DNA of 64,000 bases from an uncultured Oscillospiraceae bacterium (GCA_947632175.1 CANROC010000007.1:62001-126000); one strand, 5' to 3'; counted from the stretch's first letter, positions 1 to 9,361 are shown. The notes: generated by a model from the sequence alone, not told the origin. A program made the numbers and translations.

Positions 1-2227
1 TCGGAGCGGCCGAACTTGCAAGCCGCATCTGCTTAACCGCCTCCAGTCGCCGCATAATCTCTGTGTTTCTGCGATAGACTGCTGGAGAGATGTCGCGCAA
101 CCATAGACAGTAGCGGACTGGCTTCCCGTTTATGAAGTCCATGGACCCCATGTAACGGCGAATACAGACAGAAATAGAGCTGTCTTTCTTGACAAGGGCG
201 TTTCTTTCTTCCTCGGACAGAATTAGATTGCCTCCATCTGATGGCTGGTTCCCCTTCCGCATTTCTGGGACTGCGCAAATCGGCGAACTTCTGCTTTCGA
301 CGCAAATGTTGTCACCGTCCAAGAGATAGCCATTTATGTTGCTCACAATCTGCATGCGGTTTTCAGAATACAAAAGCCGTGGATTATTATTCTGAGCGAC
401 ACTGAATCCGATAATGACACAGTGAACGTGCGCTTTGAGGGCAGCCTCGCTATCCCACCGGAAGGTTCGGTGAGCGAAGTCGATATGCACTCCAAACTCT
501 GAAAAGAGTCGGCCCCATAGCCCGGCAACCTGCTCACCTTGAGTAATGGAGTTTGTGGATACCAGAGCCGCTCTGATAGACGTACCTTGCATAAAGGATG
601 CCGCTTTGTGATACCATGCCCCAACGTAATCAATACTATGAGATCGCTTTACTTTCCCAAATATTGCAACAGCTTCTGCCTTCTGTTCCTTCGTCATCAT
701 AGACGCTCCGACAAACGGCGGATTACCCATAATGTACGAGAGTTTGGATTTCGGCACAACTTCCTCCCAATCAATCCTCAGTGCGTTGCCCTCAACAATG
801 TGAGCGTACGACCTTAGAGGCAGGAAGTCCAAATCCATGTCAACGATGCCTTCTGTCTCCCTCATCATTTGAGACTCGGCAATCCAAAGAGCAGTTCTGG
901 CTACGGACACAGCAAAGTCGTTTATCTCAATACCGTAGAATTGCCCGATGGAAACCTTGATCGGATTCATGTCTCCCATAATGATTTGGTCCTTGTTGAG
1001 AAGGGCAATGACATCGTTCTCCATCCTACGGAGACAAAGGTACGTCTCTGTCAGGAAGTTTCCGCTCCCGCACGCAGGATCCAGGAACGTCAGCGAGGCA
1101 AGCTTCTCTTGAAAAGCTTTCAGCTTAGCCTCTTGCGTACGCAAAATTCGTATCGCCTTAATCTCCTCAAATTCCTTCTCCAGGTCATCTAAGAATAAAG
1201 GATGGATTAATCTCCTTATATTGTCCACCGATGTAAAATGCATTCCGCCAGACCGACGCGTCACGGGATTCAGCGTAGACTCCATTAGCGCCCCGAATAT
1301 TGTGGGGGACAGATCTTCCCAGTCGAAGTCCATAGCTCTCGCCATGAGCAGTTTCTTTGTCTCCTCGTCGAACGGCGGAATTTCTGAGTCATCGTCTGCG
1401 AACAGCCCTCCGTTTACGTACGGAAATGCCGCGAGGATAGGATTGTCATCCTCAAGATACAGGTCTCTTTCCTCCAGCTTCTGATTAAGGACTTTGAATA
1501 AGTCTCGCAACGCCGTACGGATTTTGTTTGCAGGCACGTCCTTGAGGTAGTCATGGAAGATGGTCCTTGACCCGAAAATCCCAGCCGATTCGGCATAAAA
1601 GCAGAACACGAGCCGAGTCAAAAGAACGTTTAGGCTTTTCAGCGCTTTATCTGACTCTGGATTTTTGTACCTCTTCAGTAGGCCATCGTAGAGTTCGCCT
1701 ACAATCTCGCCGGCCTGAAGGGAGATTTCCATCTCCTTCTCGATATACGAGCTTCCCGTGTCTACCAGAAACTTCAGGCGGTAATACTCCGTAGGCAGAT
1801 CTTTCAACAGTATCTTCTCCGGTTCTCCTTGCGGATTGCGCATATTATACACCCATATCTCTGCGAAGTTACTCGTGACCACAAAGTAGGGATGCTTATC
1901 CACTGGTAGCTCAACGATGTATCTCTTCGCCTGCGTGAACGGGGTTAAAAACGTTCCGTCTGATTGTCTAATCGCCATGTTGAGATTCTTCCCCAGGCTC
2001 TTCTGCTCAATCATGATTCGCGTCGACGGAATCATAGCGTCAATGAAGCTCGTGTTGTCCAGGTGCACCTGTTCCTCGAACTGAATGAAGTCAGGGTCAT
2101 GCGGCGCTCCAAGCACATCTTGCAGAAGCTGTATCCAGAACTTCTGCGACTCGCCTTTCTCGTACCCGCGACCTGTCCATTCCTGTACGAACTTCTTTGC
2201 CGCCAACCTCATTTCCTTATCAGTCAC
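1..2227 (-). CDS. MmeI-like type IIL restriction-modification enzyme, partial (C-terminus outside window)
   Basis: A single frame runs from a GTG start (2225-2227) off the left edge, about 742 codons. The start follows GGAGGTG with good spacing. The N-terminal region (about residues 1-60) looks like the MmeI nuclease domain, with FIDAMIP followed by the EQK of a D-EXK site. The central region carries the SAM-binding motif DPACGSGNFL (near 1060-1090) and the adenine-methyltransferase motif GNPPFVGAS (near 700-730). In this family one polypeptide both methylates adenine and cuts DNA. Family members are about 900-950 residues, so the target-recognition part lies outside the window. It is transcribed away from the neighbouring plus-strand genes from its own promoter, which fits a defence or self-protection gene at a module border. 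Confidence 0.88.
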   Translation of the reverse strand, partial: MTDKEMRLAAKKFVQEWTGRGYEKGESQKFWIQLLQDVLGAPHDPDFIQFEEQVHLDNTSFIDAMIPSTRIMIEQKSLGKNLNMAIRQSDGTFLTPFTQAKRYIVELPVDKHPYFVVTSNFAEIWVYNMRNPQGEPEKILLKDLPTEYYRLKFLVDTGSSYIEKEMEISLQAGEIVGELYDGLLKRYKNPESDKALKSLNVLLTRLVFCFYAESAGIFGSRTIFHDYLKDVPANKIRTALRDLFKVLNQKLEERDLYLEDDNPILAAFPYVNGGLFADDDSEIPPFDEETKKLLMARAMDFDWEDLSPTIFGALMESTLNPVTRRSGGMHFTSVDNIRRLIHPLFLDDLEKEFEEIKAIRILRTQEAKLKAFQEKLASLTFLDPACGSGNFLTETYLCLRRMENDVIALLNKDQIIMGDMNPIKVSIGQFYGIEINDFAVSVARTALWIAESQMMRETEGIVDMDLDFLPLRSYAHIVEGNALRIDWEEVVPKSKLSYIMGNPPFVGASMMTKEQKAEAVAIFGKVKRSHSIDYVGAWYHKAASFMQGTSIRAALVSTNSITQGEQVAGLWGRLFSEFGVHIDFAHRTFRWDSEAALKAHVHCVIIGFSVAQNNNPRLLYSENRMQIVSNINGYLLDGDNICVESRSSPICAVPEMRKGNQPSDGGNLILSEEERNALVKKDSSISVCIRRYMGSMDFINGKPVRYCLWLRDISPAVYRRNTEIMRRLEAVKQMRLASSAAP

Positions 2228-2260
2228 CTAATCACCTCCTATCCGTAAAATAGCTCGTCT

Positions 2261-2289
2261 ATTATACACCATCTCCACGCGCATTTCAA
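2261..2289 (-). promoter_or_regulatory. Sigma-A-type promoter of the MmeI-like gene
   Basis: On the minus strand TTGAAA (2284-2289) is followed after exactly 17 bases by TATAAT (2261-2266), about 35 bases before the GTG start. Consensus boxes and spacing support a constitutive housekeeping promoter. Confidence 0.75.
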
Positions 2290-2462
2290 GAGTCAATCTG
2301 TCTGCACGCAATTTTGGCTTGCAATTTCCGCCCTCGCAATTTCCACCCCAAACAGGGACTCCTTTCACCTTGCGCCGTGCCTCCCAGCACGGTATAATCA
2401 TATCAGGAAGCAGCCGTGTTCAGGCGAAATTCCTGACCATTTCAACAGAAAGGATCATCCCC

Positions 2463-3167
2463 ATGACCGTCATTATCGAAGCGAAGCGCACCAGAAAGAG
2501 GTCGCGGCAAATCGTGGACCTCATTAACGACTGCAGCGACCGCAGAGTTCCCGTGCTGTACATTCCGGAGGCTGTCGCGTATGAGCGCAACACCATATCC
2601 CACACCATTGAGGACTTCTACACTCCGCGAATTCCGGAGATCCTCTCAACGGCAGAGGCCGCAGACCTGCGGCTTGCTATGCTGCTCGGCATGATCGGCG
2701 AAAATCGCAGCATCTCGCTCGACCAAACGCAGCTGGCGTATGTGACGCCGGAGGTCGTTGAGGCTCTCAGGAAGAGGGCGTACACCGTCATTATCGATGA
2801 GGCCGTGAACTCACTGATGTCACTGAATGAGCTGGTGCGGGAAGAGGGCTGGATGTTCACGGAGAGCGACGTGCGGCACATGATTGCCAACTGCCTGATC
2901 GGACCTTGCGGCGCAGGCCACCAGATGGAGTGGCGCGACAGGCCGGGAATCGCGTGGCCTGAGAAGTACCGGGAAGCCGAACGGTACGCGAAGTGCGGAA
3001 ACCTGTTTCTGCGGGACATGGAGCTGTGGGTTTTCGGCGTGTCTCCGCTGCTGGTGAGCGGGGAGCTGGACGTCAGAATTTTCGCGGAGGAGTTCGCGGG
3101 GAGCCAGCTCGGGCAGTATTGCCTGGAGCGCGGAGACCAGTTCGTCTTCTGGCCAGGGCTGGTGTGA
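2463..3167 (+). CDS. Degenerate, partial paralogue of the helicase-like protein at 5266
   Basis: 234 residues. ATG 2463 is chosen because AAAGGA sits just before it; an open frame extends further upstream without a better site. The sequence aligns by eye with the N-terminal half of the 5266-6636 protein: PVLYIPEAVAYERNTI against FIFVTPFLTEIQRII, YTVIIDEAVNSL against YHLILDEAVDVL, and ERYAKCGNLFL against QKYAEAGSLIL. The Walker B DEA is kept, but the place of the P-loop GAGKTT reads RKRSR, so nucleotide binding is probably lost, and the C-terminal half is missing. It opens the leftmost plus-strand gene series. It could be a decaying copy or a regulatory partner of the full-length protein. Function is unknown. 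Confidence 0.75.
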   Translation: MTVIIEAKRTRKRSRQIVDLINDCSDRRVPVLYIPEAVAYERNTISHTIEDFYTPRIPEILSTAEAADLRLAMLLGMIGENRSISLDQTQLAYVTPEVVEALRKRAYTVIIDEAVNSLMSLNELVREEGWMFTESDVRHMIANCLIGPCGAGHQMEWRDRPGIAWPEKYREAERYAKCGNLFLRDMELWVFGVSPLLVSGELDVRIFAEEFAGSQLGQYCLERGDQFVFWPGLV

Positions 3168-3514
3168 GGCGCAGATTGTGATTTCTGCGGATTCTATGTT
3201 ACATTGTCTCATTTTGCAACTTAGACCTGGGCTTGGTTGATGTGCGGCGATGCGGAATTTCTAAATGACGAAAGGAAAGAAATTCGCGGGAATTGATTTT
3301 TCGTCCAGATCCTGGTATGCAACATAGAACACCCGAAAATTTTGCACAAAACGTCGAATACGTTGCTGTTATTTCAGGATGTTTGTGAAAATTGTTGCTT
3401 GTTGGAAGTTCTGGCATCTGGTATACTCTGAGCACAGGATGAACGCCGGCAATCCTGCGTCGCGCATGCCACCCCATGCGCCTTAAAAATCTAATACTGA
3501 AAGGAAAAACAACT

Positions 3515-4282
3515 ATGGAATTTAGCAAGAAACACGAACGCCTGCTGGGTCTTCGCCCGGACTACCTGGCGTATCTATTCTACCTGGGCACCGCCGCTTG
3601 GGGCGACGGAGACGTACTCATGCAAACCGATACAGTCTTTGATTGCTATGGCGATGAACACTTCATACGCGACCGCCCGATGAGCTACAACGACATCGAG
3701 GACATGCTGGCAACTACGCTGTTGGACAACGACGTGGATCCCAAAGTATTCGGGCGCTTCTGGAAGGCTGTGTACGGAACTGCTATTAAGCAGAATGACG
3801 CCGGAAACTATGTGCTTTGCCGCGAATTTTTCGGAGGCCGTATGGCTGACCTGGACACCTATGACGACTTCGCAGATTACATCCGTGATGTGTGCGAGAC
3901 TCCTCTCGTCAATGATTTCCGCACGCTGGGCTATATGTTTTGCATGTTGAATCACATGAATCCGCACACATACATCGTCTCGGATAATGTCACAACCAAA
4001 TCGTTTGAGGAGTGCCCGATGATCGACATGGAGGACTTCTGCACCATGATCGGCGTGGACACCAAGAATGTACGGTCGCTGCAGAATGCCTACAGGCAGA
4101 TTCGCGTAATGCGCGACGGTAAGCAGAAGATTTTCTGCGGATTCCTCGGAGGCGGAGGGCACGAGAACGCCGTACCTATTGTCAATCCGTACGCAATCGG
4201 AGCGGAGGACGACTACCCGGACAATGCGGCAAAGTGCATTTTCGCGTATGAGGACAAGTGCCTCGCGAAAGAGAGCGCCTAA
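3515..4282 (+). CDS. Unknown protein, paralogue of the next gene; possible replication or winged-helix protein
   Basis: 255 residues. ATG 3515 follows GAAAGGA. It shares a plan with the 4309 protein: RFWKAVYGTAIK against QFWDRVYGKLIV, EDFCTMIGVDTKNV against FRFCTLIGVDTGKA, and a similar C-terminal strand region. The helical pattern and its place before a helicase-like gene recall winged-helix plasmid or phage replication proteins of the RepL type, but I see no decisive motif. It ends 26 bases before the next start, and both leaders contain a CTATTGAAAGGA-like stretch, so the genes are probably co-transcribed. Confidence 0.7.
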   Translation: MEFSKKHERLLGLRPDYLAYLFYLGTAAWGDGDVLMQTDTVFDCYGDEHFIRDRPMSYNDIEDMLATTLLDNDVDPKVFGRFWKAVYGTAIKQNDAGNYVLCREFFGGRMADLDTYDDFADYIRDVCETPLVNDFRTLGYMFCMLNHMNPHTYIVSDNVTTKSFEECPMIDMEDFCTMIGVDTKNVRSLQNAYRQIRVMRDGKQKIFCGFLGGGGHENAVPIVNPYAIGAEDDYPDNAAKCIFAYEDKCLAKESA

Positions 4283-4308
4283 TAACTATTGAAAGGAAGA
4301 TGCAAACC

Positions 4309-5187
4309 ATGGGAGATATTATTTTACGAGACCGTAAAACAGGTAAGTTCTCTCCGGAGTTAAAATACTTCTCAAGAGAGTATCTCGAAATGCTGGATGA
4401 ACTTGGCTACTACTATGTCCCAGATGGCGATACATTCTACATCACAGACGCAGACAACAACGATCTACGCGGACTCCTCAAGGAGGATGTTGTCAGATTG
4501 TTCCGCCTGGCAGAATGTTGCAGCCCGACGGGTGTATTTGTTACTGAGAACGCAACAACTATGGACAAAGAATCTATGGCAAACGTGCTTCGGATGCCTG
4601 AAGACCAGTTCAGCCAATTCTGGGATCGAGTCTATGGGAAGCTTATCGTTACGGACTCTAAAGGACACCTTACACTCGGCAAAGCATTCCGGCGCGGAAA
4701 GTTGTCACGCCTTTGGGAAGAAATTACGCAGGATTTCCTTGGCTGGGTGCGGAGAATGTATGACGATGCAAATTGCCCGTATAGCACGGACGAACTGTAC
4801 TACATCTTCAGCCTCCTCAACTACACGGTCGAATGCGGAGCTGTCACAGTCGTGACCGAGGACGTATTCATCGAGGATTATTATGAGCCGGAGGACATCA
4901 AAGACATTAGCATGTTCCGGTTCTGCACACTTATCGGTGTGGACACAGGCAAGGCCGAAGAGATGTACGACGCCTATGAGGCCATCTGCAATGATGGAGA
5001 CCACGGCCTGTGTTTGTTCCGTCCGTTCTGGAGAGGCTGTGATGACGCGGAGTTCATGGTGGACACGTTCGTTCTCGAGAAGATCATCATGGACTACGAT
5101 TATGACCCGGAAGACCTCGAATGCAGCTCTGATGATTTGGACGACTCCGACGACTACACGGAAGACTTTGACGATTCAGAATATTAA
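4309..5187 (+). CDS. Unknown acidic-tailed protein, paralogue of the preceding gene
   Basis: 292 residues. ATG 4309 is chosen over the upstream in-frame ATG because AAAGGA has proper spacing only to it. It matches the preceding protein along most of its length and adds a very acidic C-terminal tail of about 30 residues rich in D, E, S and Y, as often seen in proteins that contact DNA-binding partners or mimic DNA. The tandem pair followed by the helicase-like gene suggests a shared role, perhaps in replication initiation. This is inference from context; no enzyme motif is visible. Confidence 0.7.
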   Translation: MGDIILRDRKTGKFSPELKYFSREYLEMLDELGYYYVPDGDTFYITDADNNDLRGLLKEDVVRLFRLAECCSPTGVFVTENATTMDKESMANVLRMPEDQFSQFWDRVYGKLIVTDSKGHLTLGKAFRRGKLSRLWEEITQDFLGWVRRMYDDANCPYSTDELYYIFSLLNYTVECGAVTVVTEDVFIEDYYEPEDIKDISMFRFCTLIGVDTGKAEEMYDAYEAICNDGDHGLCLFRPFWRGCDDAEFMVDTFVLEKIIMDYDYDPEDLECSSDDLDDSDDYTEDFDDSEY

Positions 5188-5265
5188 TCCACCAACCACA
5201 ATGGGCTGTGGTATGTCACTGCAGCCCATCTCTCAGCAAATACTATTGAAAAGGAGAACATCAAT

Positions 5266-6636
5266 ATGATTACAGTAGTAGACGCTCCATGCGGAGCAGG
5301 CAAAACAACCTGGGCAATCCAGTACATGAATTCACATCCGGACGAGCCGTTCATTTTCGTTACTCCATTCCTTACGGAGATTCAACGTATCATTGACGCA
5401 ACTGGTAGTGACAGCGACCATAGATTCTACGATCCACAGTTTATCAACAGGCCGCAGCTCCTTGGAGGCGAAACATTCTCCAAGACTAAGGGCGACGACT
5501 TCTACGATCTACTCGACCGTGGGTATAATATCGCAACGACGCACACTACATTCCAGCATATGTCCAAAGAGACCGTAACAGCCATCATGCAGGGCGAGTA
5601 TCACCTGATTCTTGATGAGGCCGTAGACGTACTCTCTCCGTACAACGATGTCGTACGCGATCCTATGGACAAGGTAAATGCAGGAGACGCCGGATGGCTG
5701 CTCGCCAACAACATCATTGCCGTCGCCGACGACTGTCGAGTCAAATGGCTTGGTAAGGATATTGAAAACATGCAGGAATTTATGCCGAAGTATTACACGA
5801 TTCAGAAATACGCAGAGGCTGGAAGCCTCATCTTGGTCGACAATACATTTTTCGCATGGGAGTTCCCGCCTGATGTGTTCCAGATGGCGAAGGATGTCAC
5901 AATTCTGACATACCTCTTTGATTCTTCCTTTGTGGCTCCATACTTCAAGATTCATGGAATTCCGTACGAAAAAGTTGGTGTACGGAAAGTTCCTGAGAAG
6001 GACGAGTATGAGCTGTGTGAGTACCATGAGGATCTCGAGCTGCGCAAGAAGTGGCTTGAACTGATCGACCTCTTCGATGACGGCACCGTGTACAAGGGCA
6101 AGGCGCTAAGCGCCACGTGGTACAAGCGCAATATCACCCTCGACGTACACCTCGCTAATGACGCCACGAAGGAACTTAGCAAGGATCTTGAGTCATTTCT
6201 GAAGAAGGTAAAGGCGAAACCGAGCGACACTATGTGGACTTGCCCGAAGGGTAATCGTCATAATATGGCTCCGAAAGGATTCTTCCAGACACGGACACTC
6301 TCTGATGAGGAGAAGACGGGGAAGGATACGGCTGCCGTAGACGCCTATCTTGAAGAGAGCAACCTGATGTGCTGGGCACCTTCCGTAATGAAAGCAACGA
6401 ACAAGTACGCCAACAGGCACGTTCTTGCGTACATGCTTAACTTCTACGCGAATCCGGAGATTGTCAAGTATTTCAAGAGTATGCAGGCTGACTTCGACAT
6501 CGGCGCGTACTCCCTCTCTTGCCTCATCCAGTGGATCTGGCGGTCCGCAATCCGTAATGGTGAGAAAATCTCACTCTACCTCCCTAGCAAGCGGATGCGG
6601 TCGCTCCTTGTAGACTTCCTGAACGGGAAAATCTAA
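5266..6636 (+). CDS. Helicase-like P-loop ATPase
   Basis: 456 residues. ATG 5266 follows AAAAGGAG. The N-terminus has a clear Walker A, DAPCGAGKTTWA (about residues 6-17), a motif Ia-like FVTPFLTEI, THTTF (about residue 100) and a Walker B LILDEAVD (about residue 120). This order is typical of phage DEAD/DEAH-like superfamily 2 proteins. The C-terminal half (NFYANPEIVKYF, LSCLIQWIWRSAIR) resembles the helicase C region, where IQWIWRSAIR would be motif VI. It probably unwinds or translocates on nucleic acid during replication or transcription control. A stem-loop terminator lies 90 bases downstream. Confidence 0.78.
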   Translation: MITVVDAPCGAGKTTWAIQYMNSHPDEPFIFVTPFLTEIQRIIDATGSDSDHRFYDPQFINRPQLLGGETFSKTKGDDFYDLLDRGYNIATTHTTFQHMSKETVTAIMQGEYHLILDEAVDVLSPYNDVVRDPMDKVNAGDAGWLLANNIIAVADDCRVKWLGKDIENMQEFMPKYYTIQKYAEAGSLILVDNTFFAWEFPPDVFQMAKDVTILTYLFDSSFVAPYFKIHGIPYEKVGVRKVPEKDEYELCEYHEDLELRKKWLELIDLFDDGTVYKGKALSATWYKRNITLDVHLANDATKELSKDLESFLKKVKAKPSDTMWTCPKGNRHNMAPKGFFQTRTLSDEEKTGKDTAAVDAYLEESNLMCWAPSVMKATNKYANRHVLAYMLNFYANPEIVKYFKSMQADFDIGAYSLSCLIQWIWRSAIRNGEKISLYLPSKRMRSLLVDFLNGKI

Positions 6637-6725
6637 CGGCGCGGTGGGCATTCTGGCGTTTACCTGACACCTACTGCCTCCGCATCCACCCCAACAGGGG
6701 GGGGTGGCTGAATCGTGCCCGGAAT

Positions 6726-6752
6726 CCCTTGTGCCCCAAGGGTTTGCTTTTC
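6726..6752 (+). terminator. Rho-independent terminator after the helicase-like gene
   Basis: CCCTTG / CAAGGG stem (6726-6742) followed by TTTGCTTTT. A second GC-rich inverted repeat, CCACCCC / GGGGTGG, lies just upstream near 6685-6707. Confidence 0.6.
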
Positions 6753-7415
6753 CGGTACTTATAAAGAGGTCTACAAAAATTAAATATTATATAACCTATT
6801 GAAAAGAGAAAAGAAGAATAACACTGCATACACAGGAGAGTTCTACTTTCTCATGACCTACCCAAGTTACTATCAACGAACAAGCGCCGGACGCCTAATA
6901 AAAGGGCGATCCGGCGCGTTGTCATATATCCGTAAATATCGATACGGAAATTATAAATATTTTTTATTATCCCTATCGCTTAACTGCGTGCAGTCACTTC
7001 AATTACCACGTGAAGTGAGCTGGCCTAGGGATTGGTACGGATTCCGTAACAAGGAACTGAGTAGCTTGCAGGGCAAATATGAATGAATTTCTATGCGTTT
7101 TAAATGGTTTCTATAATATATTTTTCCTTTTCAATATGAAAGAGCCTGACTGTAGCATGGGAAGAAGGGAGAGGGAGGGTGAGCGCACCACGGGACTTGG
7201 TACGGACAACCGGTGGTTACCGCCCAGAAGGGCTACGCTGACGTTCTGTATTTGCAGAAAGAACGATTGCGGGGAAATTGTGTTTCTGTGGAAAGCACTG
7301 AGCCAAAGTTTCGTGCGCACTTCAATAGGTTTATTACGGACGAAACGACTGGTTTTAACGTAACAATTATAATTTTAACTCAGAGTATGTTAGAGTGGAA
7401 TTTTGATAGTTAGTG
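6753..7415 (+). other. Long non-coding stretch with strong hairpins
   Basis: I see no convincing gene here. A 95-codon open frame at 6799-7086 has no recognisable protein character and contains a large palindrome. That palindrome, GCGCCGGA-CGCC (6884-6895) against GGCG-A-TCCGGCGC (6905-6917), is a 12-bp stem with one bulge and is not followed by a T run. A second hairpin, TCCGTA / TACGGA near 6928-6950, is followed by an A/T-rich run ending in TTTTTT and could terminate transcription. The stretch separates two plus-strand operons and may hold a small RNA or control region. Confidence 0.4.
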
Positions 7416-7431
7416 TTGGATTATAATCCAA
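7416..7431. promoter_or_regulatory. 16-bp perfect palindrome overlapping a -10 box (candidate operator)
   Basis: TTGGATTATAATCCAA is perfectly self-complementary and contains TATAAT at 7422-7427. It lies 30 bases before the first gene of the recombinase operon. No good -35 box sits 17 bases upstream, so the promoter may need an activator, or a repressor may bind the palindrome. Confidence 0.5.
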
Positions 7432-7460
7432 ATTATAATAATTCAAGGGGGATGATCTGT

Positions 7461-7721
7461 ATGGAAGAGAATACTGAGAAGAAAGAAGTAAAGAAGGAAG
7501 GGGAGTCTGGGCTGGACGTGTTTCTCAAGAGGCTGAGCAGTATCCTGAGTATTAGGGGGCTACTGGCCGTATGTCTAGCCGTCGTTTTCTCTGTTTGCGT
7601 GTATCTGAGCATGACGTCGTTCACCGCAGACGGGACTCAGATTCCGGTGCCGGAGGCTGTTATTACCCTCTTCTCCTGCGTGGTCATGAGCTTCTTTCGT
7701 TCAGACGGGAGTAGTAAGTGA
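7461..7721 (+). CDS. Small membrane protein, two predicted helices
   Basis: 86 residues. ATG 7461 follows AAGGGGGATGA. A charged lysine- and glutamate-rich N-terminus (about 30 residues) is followed by two hydrophobic segments (about 34-54 and 62-80) and ends in the polar tail RSDGSSK. The layout resembles small phage holin-type or lysogeny-associated membrane proteins. Its stop overlaps the next start (GTGA), so it is translationally coupled to the coiled-coil protein and the recombinase. Function not known. Confidence 0.65.
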   Translation: MEENTEKKEVKKEGESGLDVFLKRLSSILSIRGLLAVCLAVVFSVCVYLSMTSFTADGTQIPVPEAVITLFSCVVMSFFRSDGSSK

Positions 7722-7942
7722 TAGATATGGCGACGTCTAGTATTTTTACAGAGATTGTGATTGATACTCCTGAAGCTGCGGAGAGATTCGTTAATGCGTT
7801 GGAGGAATCGGAGAAAGCGGTGAAGGAGATGGAGAAGAGGAAGAAGGAGCATCCGGAGGAGTTTCCGGAGAGTCATATTCATATTATGACAAAGGAAGAA
7901 GTTGCGGAATTTTTCAATAAGAAATATGGAAGGAAGGAGTGA
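7718..7942 (+). CDS. Small coiled-coil protein upstream of the recombinase
   Basis: 74 residues from GTG 7718, which overlaps the preceding stop; ATG 7727 is an alternative start. The middle is a strongly charged helix (EESEKAVKEMEKRKKEHPEE), likely coiled coil, followed by TKEEVAEFF. It overlaps the recombinase start by four bases. No family recognised; perhaps a small partner of the recombinase. Confidence 0.6.
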   Translation: MIDMATSSIFTEIVIDTPEAAERFVNALEESEKAVKEMEKRKKEHPEEFPESHIHIMTKEEVAEFFNKKYGRKE

Positions 7943-8973
7943 TCAAGTTGTCCAGGAAGATTAAACAGAACAGGATGGTTACGGACGAACTCTGGGAGCA
8001 AGTAAATCCAGAGAATAAAGAATTACTTAGAGATTTTCTTGATTATTTACGGAGCGTCGGAAGAAGTCCGACGACTATTGAGGCATACGAAAATGACGCC
8101 CGTATATTCTTCGTATGGTGTCTTCAAAATGCCTCGAACAAGCCTCTTTATGAGATTACGAAAAGACACATAATATCATTTCAAAACTTCTTAATGAGCA
8201 CAAATGAAAATGGCGCAAAACGCGTAAAAAGAATCAAATCAACCTTATCAAGTATGTGTAATTACATTGAGAATATTTTGGATGATGATTTTCCAAATTT
8301 TCGTAATATAATTCGCAAAATTCCGGATCCAACAGAAGAGGATCCAAGACAAACAAAAACCGTACTTACTGATGAACAAGTTCAGTCCATTCTCGATATG
8401 CTTGTTAAGAATAAGGAGTATGACAAGGCGGCAATGTTCAGTCTGAGTGTAAACTCTGGGCGCAGAAAGAGCGAGCTTATACTTTGGAAAACAAACTACT
8501 GTACGCCAGACACTATGTTTCTAGGGACGTTTTATAAGACGCCGGAGAAAATTCGTACAAAAGGCCGCGGCGTCGCGGGCAAGCCACTCTTCTGCTACGT
8601 GTTAGCAAGACCTTTCAACAAATACCTGAAGCTGTGGATGGATGAACGTGAACGTTTAGGAATCGAAAGTGAGTGGCTCTTCCCAAAGGCTGGTGACTAT
8701 AGTCAGCATATCGATATTGCTACTATGAATAGATGGATAGACTCCATATCTAAGCGTACTGGGCTTGAGCTATACTGGCATTCAACAAGGCATTACTGGG
8801 TCACGAGTCTATCTCGGCAGGGAATTCCACAGAAGGTAATCAAAACAATTTTGGGCTGGACAGACATAAGTATGTGCGATATCTATGACGATACGGAAGA
8901 AGACGAGGTGCTCAGCCAATACTTCTCAGACGGAGAGATCATTGGCAAGCAAAAGTCCCTTGCTGATCTGTGA
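7939..8973 (+). CDS. Tyrosine recombinase (phage integrase family)
   Basis: 344 residues from GTG 7939; a TTG at 7948 has better spacing to GGAAGGAG and is an alternative. The N-terminal SAM-like core-binding domain (about residues 20-115, with GRSPTTIEAYENDARIFF) is followed by a catalytic domain. Visible catalytic residues are Arg in NSGRRKSEL, the HSTRHYW box (H-x-x-R), Trp in place of the usual second His in LGWTDIS, and the nucleophile Tyr in CDIYDD. It catalyses site-specific strand exchange. It ends a three-gene coupled operon behind a palindromic operator candidate. It is distinct from the integrase at 15117, so it may act in inversion, resolution or excision rather than primary integration. 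Confidence 0.88.
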   Translation: MIKLSRKIKQNRMVTDELWEQVNPENKELLRDFLDYLRSVGRSPTTIEAYENDARIFFVWCLQNASNKPLYEITKRHIISFQNFLMSTNENGAKRVKRIKSTLSSMCNYIENILDDDFPNFRNIIRKIPDPTEEDPRQTKTVLTDEQVQSILDMLVKNKEYDKAAMFSLSVNSGRRKSELILWKTNYCTPDTMFLGTFYKTPEKIRTKGRGVAGKPLFCYVLARPFNKYLKLWMDERERLGIESEWLFPKAGDYSQHIDIATMNRWIDSISKRTGLELYWHSTRHYWVTSLSRQGIPQKVIKTILGWTDISMCDIYDDTEEDEVLSQYFSDGEIIGKQKSLADL

Positions 8974-9064
8974 TTTGTCCCGAATATCAGGTGGAATACG
9001 GCACAAGTTGCTGGCGACCTAATTTATTCTACTCGTTACTGGTTACATAATGGAGGTGGTGCCT

Positions 9065-9361
9065 ATGAATCCAGGACTTTTCGTAAGTCTGCCAATGGCT
9101 GGCAGAAAGCTGAGCGAGATTGAGGATGAGATGCAGGCGTGCTTGGCGAAGGCAAGGAGTATGACGGGAGTCAAATATGATCTTGTCGATTCTATCTGTC
9201 CTTTTGAAACGGATTCGCCAGTGTACGCGCTGGGGTATGCGGTGTGCGCGTTGTCGTTCGCACAGGCTGCGTATTTTGCGCCGGGATGGCGTGAGTATCG
9301 TGGATGTCAAATCGAAAGAGCTATCTGCGAGAAATATGGCATCCGGGTGATCGCGGAGTGA
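9065..9361 (+). CDS. DUF4406-like (nucleoside deoxyribosyltransferase-fold) protein
   Basis: 98 residues. ATG 9065 follows GGAGGTGG. The start LFVSLPMAGRKLSEIEDEM, the central ICPFETDSPVYALGYAV and FAPGWREYRGCQIERAICEKYGI are the hallmarks of DUF4406, whose fold is that of nucleoside 2-deoxyribosyltransferases. A paralogue is at 30434-30847. The role is probably nucleotide or NAD-like ligand binding; the actual substrate is unknown. A strong terminator follows. Confidence 0.75.
   Translation: MNPGLFVSLPMAGRKLSEIEDEMQACLAKARSMTGVKYDLVDSICPFETDSPVYALGYAVCALSFAQAAYFAPGWREYRGCQIERAICEKYGIRVIAE

Noticed and set aside
1-1800. Short plus- and minus-strand ORFs inside the MmeI-like gene
   Set aside because: They are shadows of one long open minus-strand frame with methylase motifs.
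6799-7086. 95-codon ORF after the helicase-like gene
   Set aside because: It contains a 12-bp palindrome in its middle, has no family-like sequence, and the only good ribosome site points to an internal ATG with long spacing. Treated as non-coding.
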